Source: JAMXLO01 sp963832895
Lineage (GTDB): Bacteria; Pseudomonadota; Alphaproteobacteria; Acetobacterales; Acetobacteraceae
Reading direction: 5' to 3'
NCBI GenBank assembly: GCA_963832895.1
Contig: CAWHVQ010000003.1
Location: 434,001-498,000 of the forward strand
DNA: 64,000 nucleotides
A model generated the notes under the pieces. That model saw nothing but the letters and a program-made list of their open reading frames with translations. It did not search any database and was not told where the DNA came from. This document shows positions 61,876-64,000 of the stretch, one piece after another (within the stretch, counting starts at the first letter, position 1; each line of letters opens with the position of its first letter). The position numbers were made by a program, and so were the translations under genes.

Positions 61876-62271
61876 ATGAAACGTTCCTTTATCCTGTTGC
61901 CGGCCGTCGCAGCTACGGCTGTGCTGCTCTCCGGTCCGGTTTATGCGCAGCTCACGCCCCAGACCGTGACTTTGATGAAGGTGGACCCGCAGACCTTGGC
62001 CACGGGCTATCGCTCATCGAAGATGGTTGGCAGCACGGTCGTCAACGATGCCAACGAAACAGTGGGCACCATCGATGATTTGATCATTACACCGGGCGGC
62101 CAGGCACCCTATGCCATCCTGTCGGTCGGAGGTTTTCTGGGGATCGGCACGAAATACGTCGCTTTGCCCTTCACATCCCTGAAGATCATCGACAAGAAAA
62201 TCGTGCTTCCCGGCGGCACGAAGGACGCTCTGCAGGGCCTTCCCGACTTCAAATACAATACCAACGGCTGA
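61876..62271 (+). CDS. PRC-barrel domain protein, exported
   Basis: 131 residues. Signal peptide MKRSFILLPAVAATAVLLSG then PVYAQ. PRC-barrel: SSKMVGSTVVNDANETVGTI, DDLIITPGGQAPYAILSVGG and KYVALPFTSLKI. Periplasmic single-domain members are common in soil alphaproteobacteria, often stress-induced. Function of the family is not fixed. Confidence 0.9.
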   Translation: MKRSFILLPAVAATAVLLSGPVYAQLTPQTVTLMKVDPQTLATGYRSSKMVGSTVVNDANETVGTIDDLIITPGGQAPYAILSVGGFLGIGTKYVALPFTSLKIIDKKIVLPGGTKDALQGLPDFKYNTNG

Positions 62272-62641
62272 GGCCACACCCAGGCGGCAGGGCAGGCCGC
62301 TGGAGAGCCTGAACCATGTTCGAAGCACAGGACCAATTGGAGATCATGCCGCGCCGAAGCCTGCTCATCCTGCAGGCTATGAGCTGAGCGCCATCAGGGT
62401 TGCTTCAGGCTAGCCGGATCAGCGCATGGCGGCGATGCCATCGGCCCGGCTGATCCCGGGAGCCCCCAGTCGGGGGAGCCGCCGGCTGCGCGGCCTGGGC
62501 ACAACAGTGCCGATGGGAGCCGGTAGTGCTGGTTTTGGCTTTCTCATCCGGCTATACGGTCACCCCTTTCTGGCGTGGTCCCAAAGCGCGGAGAATGTTG
62601 TGCCGGACGAGCCGTCGTTGCGTTGCCTGCCGAAGATACTG
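62272..62641. other. Region before the next gene, start uncertain
   Basis: About 370 bp. The frame of the following gene is open from 62426, but 62426-62641 encodes low-complexity GSRR/LRGLG-like sequence. No other element recognised. Confidence 0.4.
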
Positions 62642-63403
62642 ATGACCGAACAGCGGATGGCCTTTGACATGGCCATCTATTCGATCGACCTCGTGGAAAT
62701 CGCAATGGCTCGGCTTCGCTATACGGCCGGGCACATGATGTCCAAGTATCCGGAGGAAATCCAAGGCGACCTCAAGACGCGGCGCGGCATGTATATGGAC
62801 GCCTGGTCGCTGGTGAACAGCGTCCATGATTTGCGCACGGTCCTGATGAAGTTCCCCGGCAAGTTCGAACTACCGGAGATCGAGGCCTTCATCAGGGAAA
62901 CGGAGGTCGCGACGCATTTGCGGAATGGGATCGACCACCTGCCGGCAAACATCGGAAACCTGGCCAAGAAGAAATCGCCATCCGCTCTGTTCGGTGGCCT
63001 ATCGTTTATATGGGCCTATGAGTGCAGGCCCGATGGGGCGCCATTGCATGCGAGGATCTGCGTGGTGGCCACCGGGCATTTCCATCGCGAAAACGAGACC
63101 GTGAATGTGGCGGACCCGTTCAGCTTAAATGAGCTGCCACTTGGAGTCTTCACGCTGAGTGCATTCGACTGCAAGATCAATTTAAGCGACATGGCCCGGA
63201 AGGTGGCCGCGTTCGGGGAATTCCTCAACCAAGCTGTGGGATCGCATATAAAGGCTGTAGTGGTCGCGAGGGCGCAGGAGCTAGGCGTCAGCACCGATAG
63301 TCTGCTTGAGCATGCAGCAGCAGACGGCATGTTCATTATCGAATGGACGTATAACTACGACAGCCCGGCGCCCGAATTTATCATGCCGTCCGCCAGCCGG
63401 TGA
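62642..63403 (+). CDS. Hypothetical protein
   Basis: 253 residues when started at ATG 62642 (MTEQRMAFDMAIYSIDLVEI); a longer form from 62426 is possible. Contains LVNSVHDLRTVLMKFPGKFE, EVATHLRNGIDHLPANIGNL, ICVVATGHFHRENETVNVAD. No recognised domain. The helical N-terminal half and RNGIDHL motif hint at a HEPN-like fold, unconfirmed. Confidence 0.65.
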   Translation: MTEQRMAFDMAIYSIDLVEIAMARLRYTAGHMMSKYPEEIQGDLKTRRGMYMDAWSLVNSVHDLRTVLMKFPGKFELPEIEAFIRETEVATHLRNGIDHLPANIGNLAKKKSPSALFGGLSFIWAYECRPDGAPLHARICVVATGHFHRENETVNVADPFSLNELPLGVFTLSAFDCKINLSDMARKVAAFGEFLNQAVGSHIKAVVVARAQELGVSTDSLLEHAAADGMFIIEWTYNYDSPAPEFIMPSASR

Positions 63404-63815
63404 TCTCGATATGGTCGAAATCAGGCTCGCAGCCGTCCGTGGCAGGGGTCCAGTTTCCTCCCCACGTCAGGGGTAGGCCCATGTCCTGTCCGGCCTCCAG
63501 AACGACGCTGGCGACCGTGGCGTAGCGGGGATCGGTGCCATCGGTGACATAGGCGCCGTTCTCATCGAGCACGGCGAAGTCGAATGCCTTGGCGGCTGGC
63601 GTGACGCCATCGGCAGAGCAACAGTTGTGAGGGCTGTTCCCGGCCGTGGCCCTGGATAACCCTGCGGCCTGCACCCGGTTCTGATCGGCACCTGAGCGCC
63701 AGGTGACGGTGATCGCAGCCTTAGATGGGGCCAGCATATTATTGGCCATGGTCATGCCCTTGATAGCCACCGGCTGCAGTCGGAGATCAAGGTCACAGAT
63801 GTTTTTGTCGGTCAC
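63381..63815 (-). CDS. M15-peptidase-like protein (phage endolysin type)
   Basis: 144 residues, GTG start overlapping the stop of the upstream frame. The C-terminal part AFDFAVLDENGAYVTDGTDP, then LTWGGNWTPA and PDFDHIEITGW, resembles the D-Ala-D-Ala carboxypeptidase/endolysin zinc site: DFAV with Asp and WDHxE-like DFDHIE with His. The first His ligand is not obvious. The 3' end overlaps the convergent gene by 23 bp. Confidence 0.6.
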   Translation of the reverse strand: MTDKNICDLDLRLQPVAIKGMTMANNMLAPSKAAITVTWRSGADQNRVQAAGLSRATAGNSPHNCCSADGVTPAAKAFDFAVLDENGAYVTDGTDPRYATVASVVLEAGQDMGLPLTWGGNWTPATDGCEPDFDHIEITGWRTA

Positions 63816-64000
63816 TGCGACGGCTCCGGCCGGATCATCGCCAGCATGCGCATGGCCATCACCCGGTCGCGGGGTTCAAGCGGCTGGCGGTATGTGGTGG
63901 CCATTTTGGCTTCGGCCCAAGCCAGCAGTTGATCCACGAGCCACTGATCTGCCGAAGCGCGGATTTTCTCTTCCGGGTTCGATTGCGGGAGGCGGGGAGC
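63812..64000 (-). CDS. Hypothetical protein, partial (5' end outside window)
   Basis: C-terminal 62 codons: NPEEKIRASADQWLVDQLLA, WAEAKMATTYRQPLEPRDRV and MAMRMLAMIRPEPSQ. Stop overlaps the GTG of the M15-like gene. Cannot be identified; a small phage-type gene is possible. Confidence 0.6.
   Translation of the reverse strand, partial: APRLPQSNPEEKIRASADQWLVDQLLAWAEAKMATTYRQPLEPRDRVMAMRMLAMIRPEPSQ

Overview
The window is high-GC DNA with dense, often overlapping genes, GTG and TTG starts, TRAP and ABC importers, many alpha/beta hydrolases and F420/FMN-type oxidoreductases. This suits a free-living alphaproteobacterium, perhaps Acetobacteraceae/Rhodospirillales. The placement is inference from gene style only; no rRNA or other phylogenetic marker is present.

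1-34 kb is chromosomal and metabolic. It opens with a carbohydrate-type ABC importer on the minus strand: Tat-exported binding protein, hairpin, two permeases, and an ATPase cut by the window edge. Small catabolic units follow: an alpha/beta hydrolase with a beta-hydroxyacid dehydrogenase; a divergent SDR/TetR pair; esterases and a Pcm repair methyltransferase; an HsaA-like flavin monooxygenase with a complete DctPQM TRAP importer; two hot-dog hydratases; two amidohydrolases; two luciferase-like monooxygenases (one frameshifted); an OsmC protein; and a tricarballylate-dehydrogenase-like flavoprotein. A TPP riboswitch precedes a lone FAD oxidase at 25.6 kb. An operon of intradiol dioxygenase, cyclase and ketopantoate-reductase-like genes follows, then a phosphoribosyltransferase-HAD fusion beside a DUF429 gene. 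Together these point to uptake and degradation of aromatic or carboxylated organics.

34.1-52.9 kb is a genomic island of about 18.8 kb at the 3' end of tRNA-Ser(UGA). Its limits are a 19-bp perfect direct repeat and a second shared repeat just inside (likely integrase arm sites); a P4-type integrase sits at the tRNA end. It holds an excisionase-like gene, a P-loop ATPase gene, a cluster of GCTGTCAC repeats resembling iterons, a higBA toxin-antitoxin pair, and a decayed defence-type locus (frameshifted DUF499 ATPase, DUF1156-like methyltransferase stub, and an unknown gene split by two insertion sequences). The right half is an insertion-sequence graveyard: IS630, IS256, IS3, a second IS630 containing an IS110, and an IS256 remnant. 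The IS3 insertion carries a 4-bp target duplication, and removing it restores a reading frame.

53-64 kb starts with a second, unrelated tyrosine integrase only 16 bp from the tRNA 5' end. It continues with a histidine phosphatase, a broken DUF3644 gene, a DUF4365 scrap, small unknown genes, a lone Flp pilin, DUF4142, DUF1127, GFA-type (frameshifted), deazaflavin-reductase-like and PRC-barrel proteins, and ends in an M15-peptidase-like gene with a truncated neighbour. Frameshifts recur across the window (for example at 23.3, 41.3, 44.95, 48.9, 51.3, 55.86 and 61.1 kb). Those outside mobile DNA could be consensus errors or true decay; reads would decide.
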